The translations under genes and the position numbers were made by a program. The notes beneath the pieces are model-generated. The model was not told the origin of the DNA, did no database searches, and saw only the letters and a list, made by a program, of their open reading frames with translations. This document shows, piece by piece, positions 31,756 to 45,260 of a stretch of 64,000 bases of DNA; positions within the stretch are counted from its first letter, which is position 1; each line of letters opens with the position of its first letter. This DNA is from Bidens hawaiensis (Eukaryota; Streptophyta; Magnoliopsida; Asterales; Asteraceae). The stretch lies in the NCBI GenBank assembly GCA_021521415.1, contig JAIQDT010003569.1:124001-188000 (forward strand), read 5' to 3'.

Positions 31756-33800
31756 AGTTCTTGAGGAATCATATATAATCAAGTTGATTATCTTTGCCTC
31801 TTAGGTGTAACATTTTATAACAGTTCTTGAAGTGCTTGATTTTATGTTGTTTTTGTCTAAATACTACCTTAAGAGTTGCTCCTGAGTATTTTGGAAATTA
31901 ACAAAGTTATTAATATTTATACAGGAGATGTTTTAAATAGTTGAGACAACCCAAGCATTTGAATATTTTTTTTTCTTTACTTGCATTTCTTTTACACTGC
32001 ATTCTTGAGTTTTTTATTTAATAGTTTGGAAAAGAAAAGATAGAAAATTTTTTTTTTCATTCTTGAGTTTTTTCAAAAGAAAAGAAAGAGAATGTAAAGA
32101 AAAGTTAGGGTTTTTTTCCTTCAAAACTTTCCAGCCAAATATGGCCTGATTTGGAAGGAAAGTTTATAGCCATGCATAATATTACTAATTTACCCTATCT
32201 TTTTCTTCCTATCTAACGCAATACTGAGGACATGATTGTAAAGTTACCATTTTTTTTCCTATCTTTTCCTTCCTATCTAACTCAAGAATGTAATTAACAC
32301 TTTCTTTTCTTTTATTTTAGCTCGAGAATGCTTTTTAAATAGATAATTTCTTTTCCTTTCTTACTCTATCCAATCTTATCATTTCTTTTCCTTGTATTTT
32401 AAACCCACGAATGCAATAGCATTTAGATTTTCATAGGTTGTTGCTTGATCGTTTGTTTCGAGCATGTAAAGCGATTATGAAGTAAAACAAAGTATCATAA
32501 ATACACGTATAAATTTTAGGGTATATGCTTAAAACACATCATGTAGTAAAAAATAAAAACATTGCAAGATTTGGAATGTATTTGTTGGATGTACAACAAA
32601 TAAGTTGTTACATTTTTATTATTTAAAGATTATTACTTTTTGATTATAAAACAAAAGACATTGGTAAAGGCTAGATCATAGATGTGTTTTAAAACATAAC
32701 TTCTTTTAAGTTTCCTAAAATAAATCTCACATGCAAATTTTTTTTTAATTCTGTGTCCATGGTGGTAGGATAACAAGAATGGACTATACATAACAAAAAG
32801 AATGCATTCGTAGACTGAATATAATAGGACATCTACATCTACAATTTCATTTCTTGATATATACCAAAATCATCGAAGAATAGAGGCTAAGTATGAAAAT
32901 TGCGACAAGAGTAAGTGAACGAGTAAGAACACACATTTGAAGTGTTTCTATTAAGTTAGTTAAAAAGATTTTTCTGTGATCTCTTGGTACCTACCTATGA
33001 TAGTGACTTATAACTTCTTCTTAAGACCAAATAAAGTCGTTGTCTGTGTGGGTACGGTTTGATTATAGGTCGATGTTACACCAACAAATACAAATAATTC
33101 AAAGTAATGTTTTTTGGAAAATAAAAATTCAACAATTTTCGTTTTAAAATTTAGTCAAACATGAACGCATCAAGCTCGAGTTAAGTAACTATTTCCAAAT
33201 GTTTTCTAGTTTTAATTTTAGATTCAAATGTTTAATTTTAGGTCCGTAAATAAACACGTACGTACTCGTTCGTTTATCTTTTATCAAACAAAAGAATAGA
33301 TTCTCTTTTCCGTATTCACATTTCACTAATTAAAAAAATTAATGTTTCGTGTGAAAACACAGTTATACCCTTCTAACTTGCTTTCTTGTGGTTGATGATA
33401 TTAAAAATTTGAGCCATGTTGTCAAAATCATAATCATCATTTGGGATAATAATAATAATAACAACAAATATATCTTTTTAACTGTTACTTTTTCTTTATT
33501 TTGTTCATATGTATAATGAGTCCACCTTCAATATCAATTACAATTAGAGCATTCAAAATTCAATTCATGGTTATGAGTGGTTATGACTTCAGAGTATAAG
33601 AAATAGAAAATATTAGGTATGTTTATACATTTGAGGATATATTATTCATACTGTATAAATTTTAATATTTTTTGAAAGTGCCTGTGAATGAAAAAAGAGA
33701 TAAAAGATAATAATATAGGTATAATAAATATTATTTGATTAAAAATAAGAGAGAAAATGTAGTGTTTTTTAATGTAATTATATAGATATGAATGTAGAAT
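31756..33800. other. Intergenic sequence
   Basis: 3' UTR of the preceding gene, then AT-rich sequence. A possible MITE at about 31999-32331 has outer ends GCATTCTTGAG and CTCGAGAATGC, but no clear target duplication, so I do not list it separately. Confidence 0.5.
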
Positions 33801-34347
33801 AAGATATAAATGCTCTTGTCCCATTATCATTTCATTAAAACCTTCAAAGTCATTCTTCATTCTTCTTCCCATCTTCATCTAGTCGTCTCTCACTCTCTCC
33901 AATCACACATTACTTTCTACAATCAATCTTTACGATCAAGAAAACCCATAATTTCAAGAAACCCAATATTCAATCTTTACTCAACAAACTGAAGAACAAC
34001 AATACCTTTTTCAACCCGTTTGTTATTTTCATCAATCATCAATTTCTTGACACAATTTCCTCATTTGGGTCTTCCTTCAAACCCTAAATTAGGGTTCATG
34101 TCTTATCACCCTCATGAAGAATTACATCGAATGATTTTGCATAATCGGTTCCAGTATGGCTTTGATTTCACTAAGTTGGATATGTAAATCGTTAACGTGC
34201 TCATCAAAACCAGATTTAGAGGGGCAGGTGTAGTCGGTGAGTGATAAAGGTCGAGTTGTAATTATTCTTAGGAGAAGCTGGCCGAAGAGGAAGAGTTGTG
34301 ACATGGGTCGAGTGTGTGTACGGAAAAATATGTTTTCAATAAACTAG

Positions 34348-34391
<44 letters not shown>

Positions 34392-34832
34392 TTCATGAGA
34401 GGAAGGGGAGCTGGCCTTCATTTCCGGCAACCTTCTAACATACAAAGGTGACAGCATTGACCAACGTGATCGGCTCACGATGATACCGGACAACGGGGTG
34501 GATCCACCGGTGGTTTCGTGTTTGACAATGGAGACATCTTTGTTGTTCATAGTCTGACGAGTATTAAATAATGATAATATAGCATTTTATATGTAAAAAA
34601 GACAACTTTGCCATGGCCCAACTCTTTTCTAGCAGTCAAACAAATGTTGACTTGACGGCCTGGAACAAATTACATCAAAGTTACAACGTCGGGGCTTAGG
34701 GTTAAATTGAAATGGGGTCGCGAAGTGTTTTTTAGCATTAACCACAAGGGTGCAAACCGCATGTAACTTAAAGTAAAAAACAAACCCTTTCAGTCTTCAT
34801 TCGCAAATACACTCTTTTTGTTATATATGTAG
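33801..34832. other. Unassigned sequence with a leader-like stretch and an (AG)n run
   Basis: 33830-34100 looks like a plant 5' leader (pyrimidine and CAA/TCA rich). It ends in a palindromic telo-box, AAACCCTAA/TTAGGGTT, at 34079-34096, and an ATG whose frame is only 29 codons long. A (GA)n microsatellite occupies 34350-34390. No complete gene is supported. Confidence 0.4.
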
Positions 34833-35121
34833 ATGGATCATGTATGCTACCTGGTAACAGTTTACCAACAACTGAAGCAGAGTGTCTGCCAATGCCTACT
34901 TGCACTTGGGTTTGATCTAGATAAGATACGTTTTGTACTAGTCGCTTCTGCGTGTTATGGGGATAATGTAGTAACAAGATCCACCAGATTCAGCTGGCAT
35001 CACAATGAAACTTTGTAGGAAGAACTTGACCGAGCACGCCTTCCATTGAAGAAAGAGAAACATCTACGCGTTGTTCATAAGTTAAAAGATGATGGATACA
35101 TAAGTAGCAAGGTCCATTCGG
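34833..35121 (+). pseudogene. Relic coding exon, unrecognised
   Basis: Between a TAG acceptor and a perfect GTATGT donor, one frame runs for 96 codons with a single TAG at 35016-35018. The encoded sequence (QQLKQSVCQCLLALGFDLDK, then LPLKKEKHLRVVHKLKDDGY) has natural protein composition, but I do not recognise the family. It may be a leftover of a gene broken by transposons. Confidence 0.35.
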
Positions 35122-36343
35122 GTATGTTGGTTTGTGGTCAATCTAGTGACATTCGTCAATTTCGTATTCGTGTTTGTTTGTTTACCTAATTCGGGATGGT
35201 TCAGATATTTCGTTATTAATAAAACACGCATTTATTAGTATTGGTTGGTGTTTAATTCATTTTATATTATTATGTCATTTAAACAGGTCAAACAATCCAT
35301 AAATTCGCTTATTTTGGCTTAAAAACGCATTTTAGAAAGTTCAGGGGCTAAATATGTCAAAAATCATAGTTTTTGAGAAAACCCTCTTTTCGCGCTACGT
35401 GAAGGGGAGTACTTTAGGTCGTCACGATACGTGACAGGACGTCAGATCAACAAACTTGATTTTTTTAACATAAACCCGATTTACAACCCAAATCTCATCT
35501 AATTCGATTAGTTTCCAGATTGTTCTTAAAGGTAAACTAATTCCTCATGAAAAACCCTAACTTAATCCCTAAGTTGGGCCCTAATTCGTTTATTAATTGA
35601 TTTGTTGCAAAAACCCACTAAAAACCTTAATTCTTCAATTAAGCGATTTCTTGCTCTCCAAGATTAGTTAAACCTATACAAACCCTTCTCATTTTCTACT
35701 CAATTTTACCCTAACTCAAATTAGAGTTTCAATCGCGAATTGGTGCTCTAATCTCCAAGTTCTTTCCTTTTTGACTTTCTAAAGTCAATTGTTCTTCTCC
35801 ATTCGATTTCTCCCAGTTATTTAAAAAATTCCGGGTAAGTTTGTGAATGCATTCTGTTACAAATCATCCAAGGATCAAAAACCATCTATCAGTTTTGATG
35901 ATTGAAGGGATTTTCACATCCGATTGGAATTCATTCGTTTAAAGCTTTATGTTGTTTAAAATTGCGGTTTTTTTCGCTTAATTAACGTTCTGATGCAAAT
36001 CAATTCTGACTTTTCTTCAAATCATATTCTTTCTCATATTTTGGACGTGTTGGAACCGAATCCGACCTAAAGTTGATATTCGAATCGACTATGAAATGAA
36101 TACTCGCTTAAACATACTTTTCACTATTTTTATCGAAAAACCCCAAGATTAATTATTTAATTAAAGTTTTATTAGTTTTATTAATCAAGTATTTTGCCCG
36201 ATTTTAGGGGTAAACTCGCAAGTTCGGTTGTCGGCTAGCTTAAGAGGATTTTTCTTTTTATAATATTATCTTTCACCCGCCAGTTTCACTACGGTGAGTA
36301 ATCACATCCCCATTTTCCCTTTTATACTTTTGGGGGCAATGTG
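35122..36343. other. Probable LTR-derived sequence
   Basis: Carries tcgcgctacgtgaa (about 35389-35403), a variant of the complement of the inverted-repeat motif found in the 17900-20222 LTR, followed by tcacgatacgtgacag. It ends where a TGTAACACCCC terminus begins at 36344. It is probably part of another, older LTR; I cannot fix its ends. Confidence 0.35.
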
Positions 36344-36715
36344 TGTAACACCCCGGCTTAAGCAGAAACGCGTGAGTGTGACTTACAGATTGCTCAAAAT
36401 ACATTGACACTATTAAGTGATAATATTATCATTAATTGATTAAACATCATATACACAAGTTTGTAACAAATAATTACGATAAATAATACAACTATACAGT
36501 TTGTCCGTTGTTGGAATAACCTAAGTCTGGTGTCTTCTCCAAATATCATCATCTAATGTTTGTACCTGTAGCATGTATATAAAATAAAAGGTTAACTAAC
36601 AAGTAGTTGGTGAGAATCACACAGTTTTGGTATACATACATAAAAACCATACAATTCATGAACATGTGAACAACGCAAGTAAGGTCCTTTCCAGTTGGTA
36701 ACAACCAACATACTC

Positions 36716-38526
36716 TATCACACCCCGACTCAGAGCCTAGAAGTGTGACTATCAGTTGGTACCTATTTTGTAAATGTATAAGAGTTTATGTGTTAATTTT
36801 AGCGGAAGGCTTATTGGTTGATAATAATATTAATTTATATTGGAAAATTTTACTTGGGAATTAAATACCCAAGTTTAGTGTTTACAAAATATTGTTTTCA
36901 TAATAAAAGGATCATCATATTCAAAAACTGAGCCATCTTGATTTGCGAGCTTCTATCTTTTTGATGACTCTAATCCTTGCATATACTACCAACTTAGTTA
37001 CCTGCATTGGGGAATAAAATACGTCAGTTATGTGCTGGTGAATAGTTATGACTTTTAAAAACATTTAAATAACAATTATAATACAAACATAGTTTTCTTG
37101 ACAAACTCGGCAGAAACATTTCTATTTCTGGTATATGTAACACTGCCCTACACACACACAATTTCTCCGAGTCACTTAGCCCATAACAGAGAACTTTATA
37201 TGACTGTTAGCCCGCGGCCACGTAGCCTTTGACTGTATAGGCTGAACAGTTATGTTTGGATCCAGACACATGCGTATTCGGCCTGAGTTGTTTTATTCTC
37301 TAATTTGTATTACAAAGTTTTAGAGATCATGTAATCTCATGTAAATGTGTGACTGACTTTATAAGACAAACAACCTGTCTATCTTACAGAGTATAAATAT
37401 GTTTGACTGTTTGTAAAGGTTTAACGTATTCACCTGTACTGTTGATGTGAGTGATTGAAAAACCTTCTTTGAATGTGAATGATTGTTAACCTATAAACAA
37501 ATAGGTTTGAATGATCACCTTGATGGTGTTTTCTTGTTTAGACTGCAGACTTAAAGTCTGGCTTTAACCTTGATTAGGTTTGTGAATGTTTGAAATCATG
37601 ATTGTTTTTGTGTGACGTTTGATATAGCATGCTTTGGCCTAATAGAGTCTATCACGAACTTCTCCAGGTAAGTAAACGGGTCCCGCGGTTGATTGGGATT
37701 TGTACGAATTACTTACCTTAGGAAAGAAGAGTCTAGTAATGATATCCCCCTTCCAGTTACTACATGCCCGTCAAAAATATAATTTTGTATAACATTATCT
37801 TCATAAAAGTAATGTTTGATTGAAAACCTTTTATGAATGCTTTTGAAAATACTTTCAAGGTTAAAGGCCATAGCCTTGACTGAGTCTAAGCTATCTATAA
37901 CATGATTGAAATAACTTAAACTTAGATTCTTCCTTAGTGAATGCTCGAGATACTATACTAAGGCATAGTGATTGTTAGATTGGCCGAACTTTGCTTCTAA
38001 ACTCGCTTATCCTGATTAACGGAACGTCAGAGCGTCGATTCTTGCACGCTTCAAGAGAAAACTGGACCTCGGAACTTCACGACACTCGGGCACGTTCTCC
38101 AATGTTAACTATGTGAAAGTGATGGTGAATGTGGGATAAATGAGCTTCAAACCCGTAGCCCCCTTTTATAGGCAAAGTTTTGGACACCGTCAGGTAGCGC
38201 GTTGGGCCTTGCCTTAGGCCATCGCGTAGCGCGACGCCGCAATGACGAATGCCACGTGTTGACACGTGGTTGGACACGTGGATCCGGTTACTTAACCTAG
38301 TCATCGCGTAGCGCGATGCCCACTTGCTCTTGGACCAACGCGTAGCGCGGCGCCCCCTTTTTCATAATATCTGGGGAACTGTATCGCGTAGCACGATGTT
38401 ATTGTCTGTTTGCCCATCGCGTGGCGCAATGGGTCTGGAAAACCAAAATTTTCATTTTCAACCCTCTAAGTTTCAAAGTTGTCATTTTTAGCCCAAACTT
38501 GAATAAGGTATTCCCGAGATGTTACA
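36716..38526 (-). mobile_element. Solo-LTR-like element (1811 bp), relative of 17900-20222
   Basis: Starts tatcacacccc (TG end mutated to TA), ends gttaca, and is flanked by tactc and tacta, a 4/5 target duplication. It shares ordered blocks with the 17900 element, including aatacgtcag-tatgtgctggtg, ggatccagacacatg, cttgcacg and the TATA region cccttttataggc (38162-38174). It has no coding region. Confidence 0.75.
38187..38432. repeat. Second array of the CATCGCG-TAG-CGCGATG inverted repeat, six copies
   Basis: Copies, some degenerate, at about 38187, 38219, 38302, 38336, 38382 and 38415. The CACGTG G-box cluster (about 38250-38283, three sites) lies among them. The placement relative to the TATA box at 38164-38170 is the same as in the other LTR. 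Confidence 0.8.
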
Positions 38527-38659
38527 TACTAGGATAATCACACAACGCACGCAAAGTCCTTTCTAGTTGGGGACAATCAATGTACTGGGATAATAGCACA
38601 ATGCACGCAAGGTACTTTCCAGTTGGTAGTAACCAACATACTCGGATAATAGCACAACG

Positions 38660-39484
38660 TGTAACACCCCACCAAATAGAGTTATTATTCGTATGAATTT
38701 AAATAATATTTAAATTGAAAACATTCATGATAAGTTAGATTATAAGTAATTAGGTTATCATATGCATTAAAATATCCACATTTGATTAGATATTTTGTAT
38801 CAATAATTAGTGGATCACACTAATTTATCCGAAACACACGATCATTGGTGATAAAATAATTATTATAATAAAACACGTGACAACAATACATAAATTTTAA
38901 GATATGTATTCGTTCATGAGATTAAAATAATATCTACGTTCGAAATGCACGTAGTTTATAAGCTGTCTTGTAAAATTAGGCCAAAATATAAAATTTTATA
39001 TATAGACGAGTAATAAACGAGTACGAGTAGTGTTTTGTTGTTTTAAAACATCGAATATTACCGACCAGTGTCTATACACACACACACGCATTTTTATGGA
39101 AAGGAGCGAACAATGAAACAACACTACTCGACGTCACTCCGACACCCGATTACCATCCGAAAATCACCCAGTCGGTCGCTTTGACCACCCATGCCGCCAC
39201 AATTTTTGCATTGTGGGTCTTATGTCATGCAAATATTTAAACAAGATAATAAAAAGAAAAGAAAACAAAATGTGTATAGGTATAATACGAATTTTAAAAA
39301 AAATCGGTTTTTTTTAATGAAATCGGAATGAAATATAAGAATTTTGGTTTTTTTACGTTTTTAAAATTTTCGTTTTTTTTGTTTTATAATTTTTTAGAGG
39401 TTTTTTAGTGATCCAAAATGGTTCTCAAAATTCTTAATTTGTTAAGGGTTCTCTTAGGATCCTATATATATATACATACATAAT

Positions 39485-39515
<31 letters not shown>

Positions 39516-40720
39516 GCATTCGTTTAGTCTCATTTATCAAGCAGACTTCAATTTTGACTCACTTCAATTAATGTTAACCTAACTCATTTTTTTCGTCAAA
39601 AATGTGTTAAATAGGTTAACACTAGTTTCAACTGTGGGGGGGGGGGGGGGGGAATTCAGGTATTTGCTTAGGATACTTATTAATCAATGAGAGGAGCGCC
39701 CCCATCTACTTAGGATTCGTGCAAGAGGCTACTAGTTCCCGATTAGTGAAGAGAATAGAGTGTGTATGCAAGTGGACCCTTAATACTTCCCTACCCAATA
39801 ATCTATCCTCTTTAACTATTATTTAAAAGAAGAAAAATGATTTTAAGGTAATTGAGTGGGGTGTTGTATGTGATTAAGATGTTTTGCGGTTAAAAGTATA
39901 AATAACATGACAATGCAAGATTAATAAAATTTGAAATACATGAAATGAGCGACCCTTCCCTCCTTAAATTTCCTACTATTATTTGTAATTTTCTCTTTAT
40001 AATTGGCAGAAAGCGATAGATATGTAAAACAAAAGGATTTTTACATATTTTCTCTTCCTAAACTTTGAAATTACATATTTTCTCAAAATACAAGTTTTTA
40101 ATGCAAAATGTATAATTCTTTTTAAACATGGTTTGAGAAAATATGTAATTTTAAAGTTTAGGAAGAAGAAATATGTAAATGCCCCTAAAATAAAAGATAA
40201 TAGGTATGTCTCGTGGGATTGTCCTTATTCATTTTGCAATAATGTTTCCTTAGTAACAAAGAAAATATTGTCCTCTCCAACTACAGTCTCGTAAGAACAG
40301 TGCCCAACGATTTTGACCATATTATTCTTGTCACTTGCTAAGATGTCATGAGATGATACATGAATAAATAATAGCTATCAGATAACTTTTCAAATTAGTT
40401 TTAAGTGTTTACTTTTCTGAGATAATTTTCTTTTTTTTTAGTTATTTTAACAAATAAAAGCTATTAGATGATACATGAATAAATTATGTCAAATTAAGAT
40501 AGCTTATGAGTATACATTTATTTCAATTAGTCTAAAAACATTACACTACTAAATATCTAACAAAATATATAAATTCACGTAGGATATGTGTTACGATTTT
40601 ATTAAACAATATTAATAAACAAATAAATAATCTCTTTATACAATTTGGGAAATTGTAATACATATACCGCATACAAACCTAAACGAGAATAACAACAAAT
40701 ATAACATATATATGCATAAC
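38660..40720. other. Repeat-derived, gene-free sequence
   Basis: Starts with a TGTAACACCCC LTR-like terminus. Then AT-rich sequence with TA/TACA microsatellites (39465-39515), an 18-base poly-G run (about 39636-39653), and imperfect copies of a tttctcttcctaaact-ttgaaattacatat stretch near 40050 and 40140 in opposite orientation. No gene seen. Confidence 0.5.
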
Positions 40721-40918
40721 TTGATTCATACCGAGGACATTAACTTGTGTTCCTATAGTGAATTCTTCAACCGAGTCGAAGTCGAGTTGATCATCGTGTT
40801 GAAACAGCACCGGAACCCGTTGACAAAGACCTACCGAGACACGGGCATCACCTCCTAGTCGTGTCTTCTTATGTGGTCATTCTCTTGATGAACCTGTCTT
40901 ATAATCACTAGAAGCCAT
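40721..40918 (-). pseudogene. Relic first exon, unrecognised
   Basis: From ATG 40918 one frame runs 66 codons with one stop (TGA after TGSSRE) to a plausible splice donor (CAA/GTTATG). It encodes DARVSVGLCQRVPVLFQHDD and FDSVEEFTIGTQVNVLG. The composition is protein-like but the family is unknown to me. Confidence 0.35.
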
Positions 40919-41063
40919 CTGTATCTTCCTACCTGCAAGAATGAACAAACTATGGTTCCCGATTGTGGCTGAGGATTTATGCTAAATAGAGGTATCTTAA
41001 AACAGATTTCGGGCTACCTCCGTGAGCCCGTCTGTTTCCCAGGGTATAACAGCTGAAGCAGTA

Positions 41064-43271
41064 TGTAACGCCGGGATTACCCTAGTACCTGAACCATATT
41101 TGTAACATGAGTTGGGGATCATGAAAGTTGGAAACGAACTAGTGTGAAGTGTGAACTTTGGTTATGACTATTGAGTTTTGTGTGTTGTAATTGACCTGCC
41201 ATACGTGCTTTGCATGAATCTTCTGTGGTTATGGTTGCATATAAATTTAATCACCACCTTTCTATATATAACAACGAATGATATGAGTCAGCATGACACA
41301 TGACGGCTTGTGGAGCACACATCACCAGGAGTTGACACATAGCCGCTAACTCATCATCAGCACACGACACATGGCGGTAGATCTCACACACACGACACTT
41401 CCCTGGTGTTGACACATGTCAGGATGACTCACCATTCATACTGACATGCGTCTCAAGACCTGGTCCAACCACCAAAAGTACTAAGACGGCTCTCAAGCGT
41501 TATACCAATATAAGACAAATCCATTTCCCTTTTTACCAATGTTCAAGTTCTCAACTACACACTTTAGAGTATCGATTTCGCATTCATATCTTTGAACACA
41601 TTAATGATTTATTTGTTAGTAACAAATGCTAATAAATATTATTTATTGTCCAAAATTCCCAACAATCCAAATATTACAATTTCAATTTGTATGTGCTATC
41701 TTAGTTAACTTTGCATTCTTTAATAAAGGACGTTCACAATTATCTCTTCTACATAACTGCATGCTACACACGCATACATATATACAAATAAAAAGAAAGT
41801 GATCCTTTATTCCTCTTTTGGACCCAATACTTGGTGTTTTATATGGTTGGATCTCTTATTGAATGCTTAGGAGTGAAGAAAAGTCATATTATATACATGT
41901 ACGGTGAGTTAAAAGAAAAATCAATAAAATAGTGTCACCAGGGTCATCCTCAAAAATCATAAAACTTACAAAAAAACAATGAAAAAAATTGAACCTTAAA
42001 TAAAACCTTTTTATCCTTAAATCATATACATACATAAGAGAAACAAAACGCCAAACCTATTTATACTCATAAAAATTATATATATATATTAAAAACCGAC
42101 ATTCACCCAACTCACATAAAACACTATTCATCATTTCTTTAAATTTGTGTCACACAAATTTATCATTTTTCTTATTTTAACATGTTATCCCTTAAATTTG
42201 AGCCACACAATTCTAAGTTATTTATATTATTGTTTTATCTCTATATATATCTTTTGCATATTTTGTTTTTCATTTACAAATTTTGAAGTATAATGTTTTC
42301 TTAGATGCCATATATAACATTATAAAACTCTTGGTTTTACCAATGTTTTAGTATAAGGTTCATCCAAAACCAATCCACGTAAAATATAATACACTTTTAA
42401 ATTCTTTTTCATAACATAATGTCGTTTTAAATTTCAAATACACCGTTATCACATTAATATGTCTACGCACTCCTCGATACAACAACTTCCTGCAATGTGC
42501 GATCATAACATATGGATAAATATCATTTCTTTTGTTTTCATCAAGGAAACTTAAATTTTTATAAAGACAAATTTTATTAACTTTATCTTTTATTAATGTT
42601 CACATCGTGACACTTGGGTTATGTTTATCAATGTTTCCGCTGCAACGCATAGTAACCTTTATTAGTTAGACTAAAAATGTTCATACCTTTCCAATATTAT
42701 TTTTATTTTATTTTTAGTGGAGTACTTGAGAATAATACTCCCTTCTAGATGCCGAGATATACAAATGCAACAACATGTTGTACCGTACAACTGGCAAAGA
42801 GTGAAACTTTACTAAAAGTGAACATTTTGACGACTTAATTTGCCTTTTATTAAAGATCGATACAAACTTTGGTGGTTCCCTTTACGTAAAGATATACCCA
42901 TTTTTTAAAAAATATAAAGATTAATAATTTTTCATTTCAACGTTGACCATTGCAATTTTAACCACTTTCTTGACAATTGATAATTTACCCTAACTGATTA
43001 ATTGAAAATTGTAGTTTGGTTTTGATTATGATACGTTTCGTAATCAAATTAACCGAATCAAACCAGTTATATGGCTACTCAAAATAAATGATGTTGTTTA
43101 GCATAATTATATATCCTTTGTGTTTTAAAAATTTGTTGTTATTAGTGGTCTCGGTTATGAAAATATTTAGTTTTATCATAAAAATAACCAAATCTTAGTT
43201 TTTGTGTACAACTTCCAATTAGCCAAAATTTGATTGGTGGACTCAATACCAAATCGAAGCGTCCCGTGCAC
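41064..43271. other. Repeat-derived, gene-free sequence
   Basis: Begins with an LTR-like TGTAACGCCGGG terminus, with several gttgacacat words around 41280-41430, then AT-rich sequence. No gene or complete element can be supported. Confidence 0.45.
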
Positions 43272-43521
43272 TAGGGATGAGCAAAATTAGTACCGGTACC
43301 GATTGGTACCGGTACCGATTTGGTACCATCGGTACCAAGGTTTTGAGTTTTCGGGACTGGTACGGTATCGGTACTGGTACAGTACCGGTATTAGTATTTC
43401 CCGAATTTTATCTTAAATACCGGTACCGAACCGAATATTTCGGTACCGATACCAAAAATTCGCGATTTTCAAGATCAGGATTTTCGGTGCCGGTACCGGT
43501 ACGGTACCGAGCTCATCCCTA
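43272..43521. mobile_element. hAT-like MITE made of GGTACC words
   Basis: 250 bp with 11-bp terminal inverted repeats TAGGGATGAGC / GCTCATCCCTA, the hAT type. It has an 8-bp flanking duplication with one mismatch (ccgtgcac 43264-43271, ccatgcac 43522-43529). The interior is dominated by GGTACCGGTACCGAT-like words in both orientations, so it could fold back. Confidence 0.82.
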
Positions 43522-43529
43522 CCATGCAC

Positions 43530-45260
43530 ACCTCACCCTAATTTAGACACTTGATCAATCTAGATTAAGCTAAGTAATTTCACAATACGAAACTTGACTT
43601 TAACTCTATCGAGCAACCTTTTTCAAATTTAAACTCGATAACTTAACCGATACCTTCAAATTCTCCATAATCAATTGATTGTCACTGTTCACTAGATATA
43701 TGATCCTGAATATCTTGACTATATGGGACTTTCAAGTTGTTATAAACACGACCTGATAAATTATGAGTTATGTATTTCGTCTACCAACGTGAAAGTACAA
43801 TCCATGCTTAGACATGTCCGTTACGGCCTTACTAAGATTTGGGAAGTAATTTTGTTTACGAGGATAATTATATTCAATAAAACACAAAAGAATGAAAAGA
43901 AAATGATCTACAAAATTCAAAAGGTTGATTTTACAAACTTTTTGACTTTTAAATTAGGTTTGAAAATTTACACAAAACGTATAGATTCTACTCAAAAGTA
44001 AATTAGTTTTCAAGAAGCCATTAAAAAAAGTCAATGGTCATACTCATGCGTATTAATTTATTTGTACTTTTTTATGTATATAACACAAAAATTTGTATGT
44101 AAAATGTGAGTTTTTATAGTTATGAACCATTGATAGGGAAAATCAAACGATTTAAGTTTGTTATTGTATTGTCTCGAGAGTCGTTAGATGTTTGTTGATG
44201 ATATGTGTTAAGTGTTATAAGTCTTGTTATGTGACTAGAGGAATTCATTCAACTCAGAGACAATTTCTTCTATCTTTTACTAGCTCTATTCTATGTTAGT
44301 GTAATCGTGATATATGAAGTCATCTTTAACCATTGTTAAAGAATAAATATATATGATCAGTTTTGAACTCTTATTTGTAAGATCAAAATAGTATGATTTA
44401 TGACACTTTACATCTAAATATAAAACATGATCATCTATCCAATTTGGACTAGATTATAGATGTAAAAAAGAGTATTTGATTTAGTCAGTGCATAATATAA
44501 TAACTAAATTAATCAATACCATAGATCCTAATTCACTGAGTGAATCAATTTATGTTCCTTTTTATGGATAAATTTTAATAGAGTTATCATATGAATTCTG
44601 AATTTTAATAATTTTGTTTTTCTATAAACAAATTTTGATATCGGTTTTCACTCATGTTCGAACCTCATCCACCGTTTCATTATTTTTCTCTCCTTTTGTT
44701 ATTTTTTCATTTTCTTTTTCAAGATCTTTCAGGTTTATTTTTGTCAAGAGTTTCTATATGTCCAACGATTATGACGACTACCACCGAATTCTCACAAATC
44801 ATCCTGTCGCAACACACGGGTTCACCACTAGCTATTAATAAAACTCAAAACCTCAACTCAATACTATAAGCTTAAAAGTAGGCACCACATGGTTTCTTGT
44901 TGGTGGGCCCTCACTGGCCACCCCTCCCCTGCACTATACTTTTGCATCACCAAGACAAATTCTCTCAAGTCAGTCATATTAATATATATAATATAAATAT
45001 ATAGTATACCATGTATATCTAATATCTATCTATCTATCTATCTATTATATATATACACCAGGAATAATCAGAAGATCCTTCTTCTGCATGCTAATTTACT
45101 CTATTTATTTTCTTGAATCAAGATAAAAACTTTATTATGTTCTTTATTAGTTTCCATAAAACTGGTGTTTTCAGTTTTCACCCATTAATAATAATGGTGT
45201 CACACTTTTAATCTTGTACTGGACTCGAGTTTACTTTTTTTGGGCAAAGATATCAATCAC
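43530..45260. other. Intergenic sequence upstream of the receptor kinase
   Basis: AT-rich, with a (TATC)n run near 45021-45043. A TATA-like stretch near 44988-45003 is about 260 bp from the ATG. Short frames around 44614-44869 show no domain. Confidence 0.55.

Larger units (their letters stand above)
36344..38659 (-). mobile_element. Decayed LTR fragment with 56-bp repeats, interrupted by a second LTR
   Basis: Begins TGTAACACCCCGGC, similar to the start of the 17900 element. A repeat of 56 bp (core gcacgcaa-gt-ctttc-agttgg) occurs at about 36675, 38545 and 38601; the 36716-38526 element landed inside this array. The next TGTAACACCCC terminus starts at 38660. Confidence 0.5.

Noticed and set aside
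31999..32331. Another MITE with GCATTCTTGAG ends
   Set aside because: The ends are short and imperfect, and no target duplication can be found.
39636..39653. Poly-G run as a functional element
   Set aside because: A lone homopolymer of 18 G next to AT-rich repeats; length is unreliable and there is no partner motif.
44614..44869. Hydrophobic short protein frames upstream of the kinase
   Set aside because: Two overlapping frames of T-rich DNA without homology or gene structure; probably promoter sequence.
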